A stretch of 64,000 bases of DNA from Homoserinimonas aerilata (GCF_006716125.1 NZ_VFOM01000004.1:68419-132418); one strand, 5' to 3'. Shown: positions 8,814 to 19,576, counted from the first letter of the stretch. The notes: generated by a model not told the origin, from the sequence alone. Program-made: numbers and translations.

Positions 8814-9472
8814 TTCAACCCCTTCGAGATGGTGAGTCGTGCGATGAGCAGGAAGGCCGCGTCGAGGAGGAGAGCCAGAAGCAGTACCCCGACGGTGCCG
8901 GTGAGCGCGTAGTTGAGAGCGTTCTTGGAGCCCAGCGAGGAGAGCCCCTTGAAGATGTACTGGCCGAGCCCCGGGCCGGCCACGTAGGCGGCGATCGCTG
9001 CGATTCCGACCGTGAGCTGGGCAGCGACCCGGATGCCGGTGAGAATGACGGGCCACGCGATCGGCAGCTGCATGGTGAACAGAACCCGCAGCGGGCCCAT
9101 GCCGACGCCGCGCGCCGATTCGAGAATGGGGAGTGGCACCTCGCGCAGGCCGACGACGGTGTTGCGCACTATCGGGAGCAGCGAGTAGAAGACCAGCGCG
9201 ACAACTGAGGGCCCCCAGCCGAGACCCAGCAGCGGGCTCAGCAGGGCGAGCAGCGCGAGTGACGGGATGGTGAGCATCACGGCGGTTGCGGAGATCGACA
9301 CCGAGCGGGCGACCGGCTTGTTCCAGACGAGCATTCCGATTCCGACGCCGATGATGAGGGCGATCGCGAGGGAGATGAGCACAACGAGCAGGTGCTCCCC
9401 GGCGAGTTCGAGGACATCGTCATAGCGGCGACCGAGGAACGTGACCAGACCTTCCCAGTCGAAGCCTGTCAT
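8810..9472 (-). CDS. ABC transporter permease, glycine betaine/proline type (first gene of operon)
   Basis: 220 residues, about six membrane segments and an EAA loop (LESARGVGMGPLRVLFTMQL). Similar in type to the other permease of the operon but not close in sequence. I start at ATG 9472 (MTGFDWEG), which has a strong GGAGG upstream; the longer frame would add 21 residues inside the intergenic region. It is the promoter-proximal gene of the catabolic operon and faces the IclR regulator across about 120 bases. Confidence 0.92.
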   Translation of the reverse strand: MTGFDWEGLVTFLGRRYDDVLELAGEHLLVVLISLAIALIIGVGIGMLVWNKPVARSVSISATAVMLTIPSLALLALLSPLLGLGWGPSVVALVFYSLLPIVRNTVVGLREVPLPILESARGVGMGPLRVLFTMQLPIAWPVILTGIRVAAQLTVGIAAIAAYVAGPGLGQYIFKGLSSLGSKNALNYALTGTVGVLLLALLLDAAFLLIARLTISKGLK

Positions 9473-9558
9473 CTGGTACCTCCTGTCTCGACTCTGAGTG
9501 TGCGCCGGGAACGACGACACTCTGAAGATAACCACGTAACGCCATTTTCACAACAGAG

Positions 9559-9575
9559 GTTGTCTATATGGCAAC
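9559..9575. promoter_or_regulatory. Inverted repeat, candidate IclR operator
   Basis: GTTGTCTATATGGCAAC is an imperfect palindrome (GTTGnC-N5-GnCAAC). It lies in the divergent intergenic region and overlaps the proposed -35 box and spacer of the IclR gene, which fits autorepression and control of the facing operon. Confidence 0.5.
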
Positions 9576-9588
9576 ACATGGTTAGTGT
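9560..9588 (+). promoter_or_regulatory. Promoter of the IclR gene (leaderless type)
   Basis: TTGTCT, a 17-base spacer and TAGTGT (9583-9588), followed by seven bases and the ATG at 9596. There is no Shine-Dalgarno, so translation probably starts at or near the mRNA 5' end. Confidence 0.5.
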
Positions 9589-9595
9589 TGCTCTC

Positions 9596-10462
9596 ATGGC
9601 AGCAGCACCCAACGCCCCAGTGAGCCGCAAAAACTCATCCGGCCTCACCCGCGACGTCGAGATCCTCGAACTACTCGGCGACGCCGAAGCATTCCGCAAC
9701 GGCGGACTCACCGTCACCCGCATCGCCGAAATCACCGGACGCGACAAAGCAGTTATCTCCCGCGCCCTCGCAACCCTCGCCGCATCCGACATCATCGAAC
9801 GCGACGAAGACACCCTCAACTACCGCCTCGGCTCGCGGCTCTACGCCCTCGCCGCCCGAACATCGCAAGCCACCCTCGCCGCCCAATCACGCACCTCGCT
9901 GCGCCACATCGCCCAATCGACACGCGAAACCACCCACCTCTGCGTGCTCCGCGGCGGCAACGTCCTCACCCTCATCAGCGAACTCAGCTCCCACGAATTC
10001 CGCACCACCGGCTGGGAAGGCATCACCACCGCCGGCTGGCGCACCCCCTCCGGCCGCGTACTCATCAGCGACTGGGACGAAACATCCATCGCCCACTGGT
10101 ACAACCAGCACGGGCGAGACAGAGCACTCCTCGGCCCACTCGACCCGGCGCTCGCCTCAGCCGGCTTCGCCGTGCTCGACAGCCCGCCCGCCGACAAAGC
10201 CGTCGTCACAGACCTGGCCAGCCTCATGGCCGAGATCGACCGCATCCGCACCCGCGGCTACGCCCTGCTCGACGAAGAACTCGAGATCGGCGTCGTCGGG
10301 GCATCCGCACCCGTCATCGACTTCACCGGGCGCATCGTCGCCGCCGTCAACGTGAGCGGACCCAAATCGCGCATCGGGCACCGGCTCGACGCGCTCGGCT
10401 CATTCGTCGCGCGGGCGGCGGCCGGGCTGTCGGCCTCCATCGGAGGGCCGGCGGTGCGCTGA
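9596..10462 (+). CDS. IclR-family transcriptional regulator
   Basis: 288 residues. An N-terminal winged HTH (about 15-75: RDVEILELLG, VTRIAEITGRDKAVISRALATLAA) precedes an IclR effector domain containing RTSLRHIAQSTRETTHLCVLRGG, TPSGRVLISD and a C-terminal GASAPVIDFTGRIVAAVNVSGP segment. I start at the ATG at 9596, where homology begins; upstream ATG/GTG codons would add non-family residues. It diverges from the transporter/catabolic operon, the usual arrangement for an IclR controlling its neighbour. Codon choice (GAA, AAA and CGA more than GAG, AAG) differs from the operon it faces. The effector ligand is unknown and is presumably a pathway substrate or intermediate. Confidence 0.93.
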   Translation: MAAAPNAPVSRKNSSGLTRDVEILELLGDAEAFRNGGLTVTRIAEITGRDKAVISRALATLAASDIIERDEDTLNYRLGSRLYALAARTSQATLAAQSRTSLRHIAQSTRETTHLCVLRGGNVLTLISELSSHEFRTTGWEGITTAGWRTPSGRVLISDWDETSIAHWYNQHGRDRALLGPLDPALASAGFAVLDSPPADKAVVTDLASLMAEIDRIRTRGYALLDEELEIGVVGASAPVIDFTGRIVAAVNVSGPKSRIGHRLDALGSFVARAAAGLSASIGGPAVR

Positions 10463-10478
10463 GGGCGCGGCTTTCGCT

Positions 10479-10537
10479 GTCGAGTACGGCAAACGGATGC
10501 TCGGAGGCGGCCGGAACAGCCGAAAGGCGTACTCGAC
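10479..10537. repeat. Repeat family A, copy 1 (59-base hairpin repeat)
   Basis: Ends form a perfect 10-base stem (GTCGAGTACG / CGTACTCGAC). The interior contains CAAACGGATGCTC and CCGAAAGG, shared with copies at 26785-26843 and 30732-30790. It lies 16 bases after the IclR stop codon, so it may also work as a terminator. Confidence 0.75.
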
Positions 10538-10559
10538 CCGCTGGGTAACTCTGGTGGCA

Positions 10560-10645
10560 GGTCTCGAGACGGCACTCCGTGCCCCTCGACCAGCGGTTAC
10601 CCCGCTGGCTGAGGGGTTGCGCTCCAGCGCGACCGTCTCGAAGCC
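10560..10645. repeat. Repeat family B, copy 1 (long imperfect hairpin)
   Basis: Begins GGTCTCGAGACGGCACTCCG and ends CGTCTCGAAGCC, with CTCGACCAGCGG facing CCGCTGGCTGAG at the tip. The same unit recurs at 10661-10742 and in part at 10760-10797. Shorter relatives lie near 30.7-30.9 kb. Confidence 0.7.
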
Positions 10646-10660
10646 ACGCCCACGAGGGCC

Positions 10661-10742
10661 GGTCTCGAGACGGCACTCCGTGCCCCTCGACCAGCGGTTA
10701 ACCCTGCGGGTTGAGGAGGCCGCCCGCGGCCGTCTCGAAACC
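10661..10742. repeat. Repeat family B, copy 2 (long imperfect hairpin)
   Basis: The first 40 bases are identical to copy 1 (GGTCTCGAGACGGCACTCCG onwards to CAGCGGTTA). The second half differs but again returns to CGTCTCGAAACC. The 10463-10801 gap contains only repeats; I see no gene in it. Confidence 0.7.
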
Positions 10743-10759
10743 GGATCGTGCGAGCGTGA

Positions 10760-10797
10760 GGTCTCGAGACGGCACTTCGTGCCCCTCGACCAGCAGG
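10760..10797. repeat. Repeat family B, copy 3 (half unit)
   Basis: Only the left half of the unit, ending CTCGACCAGCAGG, five bases before the panC stop codon. It may contribute to transcription termination of the folate/pantothenate operon. Confidence 0.6.
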
Positions 10798-10801
10798 GCG
10801 G

Positions 10802-11656
10802 TCAGCGGATGCGGGTGGCCCGGTTGTCGATGAGACGGGTTGCGCCGACGCGGGCCGCGATGATGGCGAGCGCCTCGCCCGCGAAGTCACCCGCGACGGG
10901 CTTGAACGTCGCCGGGTCGACGAGCTCCGCGTAGTCCAGCACGGCACCCGGCTCGGCCCGGGCCACCTCGTGGGCGGCTGCTCGCGCAGCATCCGCCCCC
11001 TGCGCCCCGGCATCTGCGGCTGCCGCGAGCGCGGTCGACAGCACGAGCGCCGCCCGCTTCTCTTCCGCGCTCAGGTAGCGGTTGCGGCTCGACAGCGCCA
11101 GCCCGCCCGGCTCGCGCACGATCGGTGCGGCGTCGATGCGCACCGGCAGGTTCAACTCGGCGACCATCCGCCGCACCAGGAACAGCTGTTGCGCGTCCTT
11201 CTGGCCGAAGACGGCGACATCCGGTTGCACGATGTTCAGCAGTTTTGCGACGACGGTGAGCATCCCGTCGAAGTGCCCCGGCCGCACGGCACCTTCGAAC
11301 AGTGAGGCGACGGGGCCGGCGGTGATGCGCGTCTGCGAGGCTCCGCCCGGGTACATCTCTGCCGCATCCGGGGCGAAGACGAGCGACACCGGATGCTTCG
11401 CCAGCGCCGCGACGTCGGCATCCAGGGTGCGCGGGTAGCGGTCGAAGTCCTCCCCCTGCCCGAACTGCAGCGGGTTCACGAAGATCGACACGATGACCGT
11501 GTCGGCGAGTTCGGATGCGCGCTGCACGAGCGACACATGGCCGGCATGCAGCGCCCCCATGGTCGGCACGAGTGCGACGGTGCGCCCCTCGGCGCGCGCC
11601 CGCGCGACATGCGCCCGCACGCCGTCGATGGTGTGCTCGATGCTCGCGCTGCTCAT
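10802..11656 (-). CDS. panC: Pantoate--beta-alanine ligase
   Basis: 284 residues, full length. It condenses pantoate with beta-alanine using ATP, the last step of pantothenate synthesis, in the cytoplasm. The nucleotide-binding segment [10 protein letters not shown] is at 31-40 (HxGH). Also visible are [19 protein letters not shown], the GQKDAQQL segment and [10 protein letters not shown]. The ATG overlaps the stop of the DUF2520 gene (ATGA), so both are coupled at the distal end of the ftsH-fol operon. The gene ends in the repeat block. Confidence 0.97.
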   Translation of the reverse strand: MSSASIEHTIDGVRAHVARARAEGRTVALVPTMGALHAGHVSLVQRASELADTVIVSIFVNPLQFGQGEDFDRYPRTLDADVAALAKHPVSLVFAPDAAEMYPGGASQTRITAGPVASLFEGAVRPGHFDGMLTVVAKLLNIVQPDVAVFGQKDAQQLFLVRRMVAELNLPVRIDAAPIVREPGGLALSSRNRYLSAEEKRAALVLSTALAAAADAGAQGADAARAAAHEVARAEPGAVLDYAELVDPATFKPVAGDFAGEALAIIAARVGATRLIDNRATRIR

Positions 11657-12408
11657 GGTTCGTCCTCTCCGAGGGGCGGGGCGTCGAAGCTGCTCGCCGC
11701 GCCCGCCGTCAACGCGTTCTCCACCGCCGAGCGCACGAGCGGCGCCAGCACGCCCCCGGGCTCGTCCACGCCGATGCCGCGCAGCAGGCCGATCGCCTGC
11801 TCCACGATCGCCGAGGAGAAGCCTGCCGCGGTCGCGATCGCCTCCGCGTAGGCGGCCCTGTCACGCTCCTCCACGACGATGGGCTCCGCGCCCATCTCGA
11901 CGACGAGCGCCTGCCCGATCGGCAGCACGGGGGCGGGGGCGGTGACGGCGCAGAATGCGTCGCGCAGCCGCACCAGGTCGACGCTCGTGCCGGTGAAAGC
12001 GAGAGCCGGGTGAATGGCCAGCGGGATCGCGCCCGCAGCGAGGGCCGGCTGCAGCACCGACACACCGAAGCCGGGCGCCGTGTGCATCACCAGCTGCCCG
12101 GGAACCCACGCCCCCGTCTCGGCGAGGCCCGCGACGAGGCCCGGCAGCTCAGCATCCGGCACCGCCAGGATGACCAGCTCGCTGCGCTCCACGATCGTCG
12201 CGACGTCGAGGATGGGCGCGCCCGGCAGCATCACCTCGGCACGGTCGCGGCTCTCCGGTGACAGCGCGGAGATGCCGACGAGCGCATGCCCGGCGCCGGC
12301 GAGTGCCGCGCCCAGAACGGGGCCGACCCGGCCTGCCCCGATGATGCCGATGCCCAGCCGGCCGCTTCGGGTTTCTGGTCGCCCCAGTTCGGGGCTGCCG
12401 AAACTCAT
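11653..12408 (-). CDS. Rossmann-fold protein with DUF2520 domain (ketopantoate-reductase-like)
   Basis: 251 residues. The N-terminal NAD(P) motif [18 protein letters not shown] is near 18-35, with an ILAVPDAEL segment after beta 4 and a helical C-terminal domain ([20 protein letters not shown]). This is the pattern of Rossmann-like/DUF2520 proteins, which often neighbour panC in actinobacteria. A role in pantoate metabolism is plausible but unproven. It is coupled to the PH-domain gene upstream and panC downstream by 4-base overlaps. Confidence 0.88.
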   Translation of the reverse strand: MSFGSPELGRPETRSGRLGIGIIGAGRVGPVLGAALAGAGHALVGISALSPESRDRAEVMLPGAPILDVATIVERSELVILAVPDAELPGLVAGLAETGAWVPGQLVMHTAPGFGVSVLQPALAAGAIPLAIHPALAFTGTSVDLVRLRDAFCAVTAPAPVLPIGQALVVEMGAEPIVVEERDRAAYAEAIATAAGFSSAIVEQAIGLLRGIGVDEPGGVLAPLVRSAVENALTAGAASSFDAPPLGEDEP

Positions 12409-14081
12409 GGCGCCTGCTCCGAAGAACCAGGCTCCGGATGCCCTGAAGCAGCATCCTGCGCATCAGCATCGCCCGCACCCCAGCGGTGGGAGTGGTCGCG
12501 CTGGGCTGCGGCGATCATCAGCGCGGCGGCGTCGCCGAAGAAGCGCACCGCGACATCCGCATCGACGGCTCCGAGCCTCGCCGTGATGGGACCGGCGACG
12601 GTGTGCAGTTGCAGGGTGACCAGGCGCAGCGCCCGCCGCAGCGGCCCCTGCTCGACGGCGAGGCTCTGCAGGCGCGGGGCCGGCACGACGACCAGTTGCC
12701 GCCAGACGGCGCCCTTGCGCAGCACGAAGGCGGCATCCGTGAGCGCGAATCCGTTGCGCCGCCACGAGAACCAGCGCAGCACTGCGGCACGGCGCGGCGA
12801 GTTCTCGAAGCCGTCACCGGGCTCGCCGCGACCGGCGAAGCCCGACGCCAGCAGCGCGGCGGCCTGCTCGTCGCGCAGCACATCGGGCAGCAGCAGCTGC
12901 AGCACGCGCAGCACGTCCCCGCGATCGCCGACGGGCAGGATGGTCGTGTTCGCCTCGCCGGCGGCGCCCTTGGCCGTCGACTGGCTGGCCCGGTTGACCC
13001 GAATCTGCCACCAGCCCGCCGGACGCCACAGCAGCGGCTGGCTGAGCTGAACCGAGTGGATGCGCCCGGGCGGCAGCGTCTCGTTGCTGGTCGAGAGCAG
13101 GCCGAAGCCCACGCGCACCCCGTCGGGCGTGGCCGCGATCGAGTACCGCAGCGACCTCGTGAACTTCGAGACGATGTACCCGCCGAGGCCCAGCATGACC
13201 GGGATCACGCCGATGAAGCCGAGGAGCTCGCCCGAGACGATCACCCCCACGATCACGCCGATGATCATGAGCAGCAGGATGATCGTGGTCTCGCTGAGCG
13301 CGATGGAGCCGGCCAGGCGACCCGCATTCAGTTTGACGACCGACTGCGGCGGTGCCGCATCCGGATCCAGCTCCGGCGCCAGAAGCTCGTGCACCCGACT
13401 CTCGATGAAGCCCTCCCCGGCGGGGACGGCCTGCGGGCTCGCGGCGGCCTGCGTGCCGGAGGCGAGACGCAGGATCTCGCGACGCAGCTCATCCGACGCC
13501 GAGGAGCCCAGATAGGCGAGCTGCACGTTCGCGTCAGCGCCCGCCTGGTTGATCTCCAGCCGGGCCGTTCCGAAGAGACGCGCGATGAACGGGCGCACGA
13601 TGTTGATGCCCTGGATGCGGTCGAGTCGGGCCTTGCGGCTCGTGCGGAACAGGATGCCGGAGCGCACCTCCACCAGCTCGTCGGTGATGCGGAAGCTGTG
13701 CATGCGCCACGACACGTAGAACCCGATGATGAGCACAACCACGACGCCGAGCACCACGAGCAGCGCCCATCCGGTCAGGCCGGAGTCGATCACATAGTCG
13801 AGCGGGTCGCCCCCCTCGTTCCACTCCGGAACGAAGATCTGGATGAGCCGCTCACGCAGATTCGCGACCACGACACCCAGAATGGCGATCAGCGCGATGC
13901 CACCCTTCAGCAGTGGCGAGGCCGGGTGCATGCGATGCCATTCGCCGTCGGCGAGGCGTTTGGCGACGGCCGCCACGGGGGCACCAGGGGTGATCGGTGC
14001 ACCAGGGGTAACGGGGGCACCAGGAATGCCCGGGGCAGGGGCGCCCGGATCGACCGGCACCCATCCCTCCTGCTCGGTCAC
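12405..14081 (-). CDS. Membrane protein with repeated bacterial PH (DUF304/bPH2) domains, YdbT-like
   Basis: 558 residues. After a Pro/Gly-rich N terminus (PGAPVTPGAPITPGAP) come paired membrane segments (about 60-75 and 110-130), each followed by a bPH2 domain; SFRITDELVEVRSGILFR and its companion KARLDRIQGINIVRP are diagnostic. Two further PH-like segments follow (YSIAATPDGVRVGFGLLS and FALTDAAFVLRKGAVWRQ). The GTG at 14081 overlaps the stop of the small PH protein (GTGA); a longer open frame upstream is shadow. With its partner it forms the usual YdbS-YdbT pair. In Bacillus such pairs affect envelope stress or bacteriocin resistance; the role here is unknown. Confidence 0.88.
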   Translation of the reverse strand: MTEQEGWVPVDPGAPAPGIPGAPVTPGAPITPGAPVAAVAKRLADGEWHRMHPASPLLKGGIALIAILGVVVANLRERLIQIFVPEWNEGGDPLDYVIDSGLTGWALLVVLGVVVVLIIGFYVSWRMHSFRITDELVEVRSGILFRTSRKARLDRIQGINIVRPFIARLFGTARLEINQAGADANVQLAYLGSSASDELRREILRLASGTQAAASPQAVPAGEGFIESRVHELLAPELDPDAAPPQSVVKLNAGRLAGSIALSETTIILLLMIIGVIVGVIVSGELLGFIGVIPVMLGLGGYIVSKFTRSLRYSIAATPDGVRVGFGLLSTSNETLPPGRIHSVQLSQPLLWRPAGWWQIRVNRASQSTAKGAAGEANTTILPVGDRGDVLRVLQLLLPDVLRDEQAAALLASGFAGRGEPGDGFENSPRRAAVLRWFSWRRNGFALTDAAFVLRKGAVWRQLVVVPAPRLQSLAVEQGPLRRALRLVTLQLHTVAGPITARLGAVDADVAVRFFGDAAALMIAAAQRDHSHRWGAGDADAQDAASGHPEPGSSEQAP

Positions 14082-14569
14082 AGGCCCGCCCGGCGGGTCT
14101 CTGCGAGCGCCACCAGCTCGTCGCGCAGCTGCTCGGCCTCCGCCTCCGGCAGGCCCGGGATGACGACAGCGGATGCCGCGGCGGCGGTCACGAACTTGAG
14201 CTCGCTGAGCCCGAATGCGCGCGACAGTGGCCCGCGGTTGATGTCGACCAGCTGCATCCGGCCGTACGGCACCGCCACGATGCGGTGGAACATGATGCCC
14301 TTGCGGAAGACGAGGTCGTCGCTGCGCAGCTCGTAACCGTACGCCCGCACCCGACGGAAGGTGAAGATCACGTCGAGCACGAAGATCACGGCCGCCGCGC
14401 CCAGCACCCACAGAGGCCAGTCATCCTTGAGTGCAACCGCGAGCAGGATCGCGCCGACCATGATGGCGCCCCAGAAGCTGAAACTCGCGATCAGCTCGGC
14501 GCCGATCAGCTTGCGCGAGACCCCACGCCACTGGATGCTCGGCGGATCGAGGTGCGAGGTCGAGGTCAT
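14078..14569 (-). CDS. Small PH-domain membrane protein, YdbS-like
   Basis: 163 residues. Two membrane segments (about 22-45 and 50-67) are followed by a bPH2 domain (AYGYELRSDDLVFRKGIMF, VAVPYGRMQLVDINRGPL) and a short helical tail. It is the typical small partner of the larger PH protein downstream, with which it overlaps by four bases. Confidence 0.88.
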   Translation of the reverse strand: MTSTSHLDPPSIQWRGVSRKLIGAELIASFSFWGAIMVGAILLAVALKDDWPLWVLGAAAVIFVLDVIFTFRRVRAYGYELRSDDLVFRKGIMFHRIVAVPYGRMQLVDINRGPLSRAFGLSELKFVTAAAASAVVIPGLPEAEAEQLRDELVALAETRRAGL

Positions 14570-14590
14570 GGTGTTACCGGCCTTCTTGCG

Positions 14591-15067
14591 TCATGACGGC
14601 GCGGGCACCGTCTCCTTGTCGTCATCGTCGTCGTCCGCGGGAGGAACACGGCACAGCTCCTCGGCGATGAGCCCCCCGGCGAGAAGGAGCACCGCCCCCA
14701 CGGCCATTCCGATGGAGTACCCGATCGAGCCTAGTGCCGGCACCGACCGCGTGAGCAGGTACACGATGAAGCCGACACCGACACCGGCGAGGAGGCCGCC
14801 CGACAGTGCCGAGGCCTTCGCCAGCACGAGCACCCGCAGCGCGTAGAACGGGTCGACCCTGCTGCGCGCAGAACCCTTCACCGAGCGACGGATGGGCACC
14901 GCGAGCGCCACCACGATCCCGCCGATCGCGGCGAGCACGATCGCGAGCGTCACGGGCGGCACGACGCCGGGGCGACCCGCGGATGCGAGGGCCAACTGGG
15001 CGAACAGGCCCACCACGAAGCCGATCACCACCATCACGAGCAGCAGGGATGCCCGTGTGCGCTTCAC
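14591..15067 (-). CDS. DUF3180 family membrane protein
   Basis: 158 residues with four predicted membrane helices (about 6-25, 34-53, 85-107 and 118-135) and an acidic C-terminal tail (ADDDDDDKETVP). DUF3180 proteins sit next to folK in actinobacteria; their function is unknown. The GTG at 15067 overlaps the folK stop (GTGA). A longer frame upstream is rejected because it lies out of frame within folK. Confidence 0.88.
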   Translation of the reverse strand: MKRTRASLLLVMVVIGFVVGLFAQLALASAGRPGVVPPVTLAIVLAAIGGIVVALAVPIRRSVKGSARSRVDPFYALRVLVLAKASALSGGLLAGVGVGFIVYLLTRSVPALGSIGYSIGMAVGAVLLLAGGLIAEELCRVPPADDDDDDKETVPAPS

Positions 15068-15609
15068 GAGGCCGCCCCCTGTTTCGGGAGTTCGGCCGGC
15101 AGCAGCGGTGCGGCCGCGTAGGGCAGCACCTCGTCGGTGGCCGCCGCGCGCAGCTCGGCGACCGATCCTCGGCCGGTGAGCACCGCATCCGGCTGCAGGC
15201 GAAGCCACGGCTCGAGCACGAAGGCACGCTCGGCGGCGCGCGGATGCGGCAGCGTCAACCGCTCGGTCGCCATCGTCATGCCGTCGACGTCGATCAGGTC
15301 GAGGTCGAGCGTGCGGTCGCCCCAGTGCTCCTCGCGCGTGCGGCCGTGCTCGGCCTCGATGCCGTTCAGCGCGCCGAGCAGCTCGAGCGGCCCGAGCGCG
15401 CTGCGCACCACGACCACCGCGTTCAGATAGGCGGGCGCGTCACGGTCGACGCCCTGCGGCTTCAGGGCGGGAGACTCGACGATTGCGGATGCCGCCACAA
15501 GGGTCACGCCGTCGATCTCACCGATGCGACGCACGGCAGAGCGCAGCGTCGCCTCCCTCTCGCCCAGGTTGCTGCCCAGGGCGATCACGGCACCATGCGC
15601 GGCCGTCAC
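15064..15609 (-). CDS. folK: 6-hydroxymethyl-7,8-dihydropterin pyrophosphokinase (HPPK)
   Basis: 181 residues. It transfers pyrophosphate from ATP to hydroxymethyl-dihydropterin in folate synthesis. The start ALGSNLGEREATL and the family signature around EEHWGDRTLDLDLIDVDG are clear, followed by LTLPHPRAAERAFVLEPW. The start is GTG at 15609, overlapping the folB stop (GTGA). Confidence 0.97.
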   Translation of the reverse strand: MTAAHGAVIALGSNLGEREATLRSAVRRIGEIDGVTLVAASAIVESPALKPQGVDRDAPAYLNAVVVVRSALGPLELLGALNGIEAEHGRTREEHWGDRTLDLDLIDVDGMTMATERLTLPHPRAAERAFVLEPWLRLQPDAVLTGRGSVAELRAAATDEVLPYAAAPLLPAELPKQGAAS

Positions 15610-15992
15610 TGGCGCAACCGGGTGATCGTCACCGACACGTCATCGAAGGGAACCTCGATCGGCGCCGACGGCTTGTGCAGGGTGACCCGGGTCGCCTGAA
15701 CCGCCGCGAATGACAGCGCCACATCGGCCACGCGCTGCGCCACCGTCTCGATCAGGTCGACCGGCTCGGTCTCGACGGCCGCAACCGCAGCATTCGCCAG
15801 CTCGCCGTAGTGCACCGTCTGCGCCAGCTCATCGCTCGCGCCGGACACACCCAGGTCGAGCCACACCGTCACATCGATGACGAACTCCTGGCCGTCGCGG
15901 CGCTCCTCCGCGAAGACGCCGTGATGGCCCCTCGCGCGCAGCCCCGTGAGCGTTATGTGATCGCCGGAGCCGATGCGAACATCCGCCGTCAC
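15606..15992 (-). CDS. folB: Dihydroneopterin aldolase
   Basis: 128 residues, full length. It cleaves dihydroneopterin to hydroxymethyl-dihydropterin and glycolaldehyde. Family features are ITLTGLRARGHHGVFAEERR, TVHYGELAN and VTLHKPSAPI near the end. The GTG at 15992 overlaps the folP stop. The folE-P-B-K order supplies the whole pterin branch in one operon. Confidence 0.96.
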   Translation of the reverse strand: MTADVRIGSGDHITLTGLRARGHHGVFAEERRDGQEFVIDVTVWLDLGVSGASDELAQTVHYGELANAAVAAVETEPVDLIETVAQRVADVALSFAAVQATRVTLHKPSAPIEVPFDDVSVTITRLRQ

Positions 15993-16843
15993 CGCGGAAC
16001 CCTGAACGAGCTCCGCGCCCGGTGCGGCATCGGCGGGCGCTCCTCGCCTTCGACCGCATCCCACGCATCCAGAAGCTGACGGGTCGACGTCACATCGTGC
16101 ACACGCACCGCCCAGGCGCCCGCCTCCGCGGCGAGCGCACTCGTCACGGCGGTCGCCCGGTCGCGGTCCTTCGCGCTCGCTCCCTCCGGCAGCAGCGGCG
16201 ACAGGAAACGCTTGCGCGAGGTGCCGACGAGCACCCTGAAACCGAGCGAACCGAACTCGCGCAGATGGGTGAGCACCTGCCAGGAGTGCTCGCTGCGCTT
16301 GGCGAAACCGAGGCCCGGGTCGACGATGATGCGCTCCGGGGCGACACCCGTGACGATCAGCTCGGCGATGCGCTGCTCCAGCTCACCGCGCACCTCGGCG
16401 ACGACGTCACCGTACACCGCCTGGCCGTCCATTCCTGAGCTCGGGCCGCGCCAGTGCATGGCGACGAAGTCGACGTCGAGGCCCGCGACGGTCGTGGCCA
16501 TGGCCGGGTCGGCGAGCCCACCCGAGACATCATTGACGATCTCGACGCCCAGCTCGGCCGTCGCAGCAGCCGTCGCAGCATTCATGGTGTCGACAGAGAT
16601 GCGGATGCCCTGGTCGCGCAGTTCACGGATCACCGGCAGGATGCGCCGCTGCTCCTCCTCGACGGTCACACGCTGCGCGCCCGGCCTGGTCGTCTCCCCG
16701 CCGACGTCAATCACGTCTGCACCCGCGTCGACCATCTCCACGGCGTGCGCCACAGCGGCCTCCGTGCGGGCGAAATCCCCGCCGTCGCTGAAAGAATCGG
16801 GGGTCACGTTGAGGACCCCCATGATGAGCGGACGAACAGTCAT
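15989..16843 (-). CDS. folP: Dihydropteroate synthase
   Basis: 284 residues. It joins hydroxymethyl-dihydropterin pyrophosphate to p-aminobenzoate. Both signatures are visible: MGVLNVTPDSFSDGG at 8-22 and VIDVGGETTRPGA at 45-57. Further landmarks are NDVSGG, the VDPGLGFAKR pterin-site segment, and VGTSRKRFL. The start ATG overlaps the folE stop (ATGA). Confidence 0.97.
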   Translation of the reverse strand: MTVRPLIMGVLNVTPDSFSDGGDFARTEAAVAHAVEMVDAGADVIDVGGETTRPGAQRVTVEEEQRRILPVIRELRDQGIRISVDTMNAATAAATAELGVEIVNDVSGGLADPAMATTVAGLDVDFVAMHWRGPSSGMDGQAVYGDVVAEVRGELEQRIAELIVTGVAPERIIVDPGLGFAKRSEHSWQVLTHLREFGSLGFRVLVGTSRKRFLSPLLPEGASAKDRDRATAVTSALAAEAGAWAVRVHDVTSTRQLLDAWDAVEGEERPPMPHRARSSFRVPR

Positions 16844-17505
16844 CCCCTGCTCCCATCTACTGGATCATGGGCGGCAACGCCGCCGCCCGCTGGTGAGGAG
16901 CCGATGAGCGACAGCACGGCTGCGCGCTGTGCAGGGTCATCGAGCTCACCCCTGCTGGCCACCGTCAGCGTCGAACTGTGAACCTGCCGCACGCCGCGCG
17001 AGACGACGCATCCGTGGCTCGCATCGAGAACGACGAGCACGCCGCGCGGGTCGAGACCCTCCTGCAGCGCGTCGGCGATCTCCTCGCCGAGCCGCTCCTG
17101 CAGCTGCGGCCGCGAGGCGAGCGTGTCGACGACTCGGGGCAGCCGGCCCAGCCCGACGACGCGGGTACGAGGAACGTAGGCCACATGCGCGACGCCGAGG
17201 AACGGCAACAGGTGATGCTCACAGATGGAACGGAACTCGATGCCGCGCAGCAGCACCAGCTCGCCCAGCTCATCCGGCTCCAACTCGACCGAATCGGCGA
17301 GATGCGAGACGGGGTCAACGCTGAGGCCGGAGAAGAACTCGGAGTACGCCTCCGCGACCCGCGCCGGGGTCGAGGCGAGCCCGGGCCGGGCGGTGTCTTC
17401 ACCTATCGCGGCAAGCAGTTCAAGCACGGCCGCCTCGATCCGGGGTCGATCGACGCCGGATCGCGCAGGCGAGCCATCGACACCGGTGCCGCTCGCGCCA
17501 GCCAT
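16840..17505 (-). CDS. folE: GTP cyclohydrolase I
   Basis: 221 residues. It opens the GTP imidazole ring to give dihydroneopterin triphosphate, the first step of folate synthesis. Zinc ligands are expected at C95 (ICEHHLLPF), H98 and C166 (HGCVVSRGV). It follows ftsH by nine bases and starts the fol genes. Confidence 0.97.
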   Translation of the reverse strand: MAGASGTGVDGSPARSGVDRPRIEAAVLELLAAIGEDTARPGLASTPARVAEAYSEFFSGLSVDPVSHLADSVELEPDELGELVLLRGIEFRSICEHHLLPFLGVAHVAYVPRTRVVGLGRLPRVVDTLASRPQLQERLGEEIADALQEGLDPRGVLVVLDASHGCVVSRGVRQVHSSTLTVASRGELDDPAQRAAVLSLIGSSPAGGGVAAHDPVDGSRG

Positions 17506-17514
17506 CGCGTCGCC

Positions 17515-19509
<1,995 letters not shown>

Positions 19510-19576
19510 AGTTCTGCAAGGGTACCGTGCGGCCCCTGAGCGCGGCCCCCGTGTTTGCTGGGGGCGTAACCGCCCC

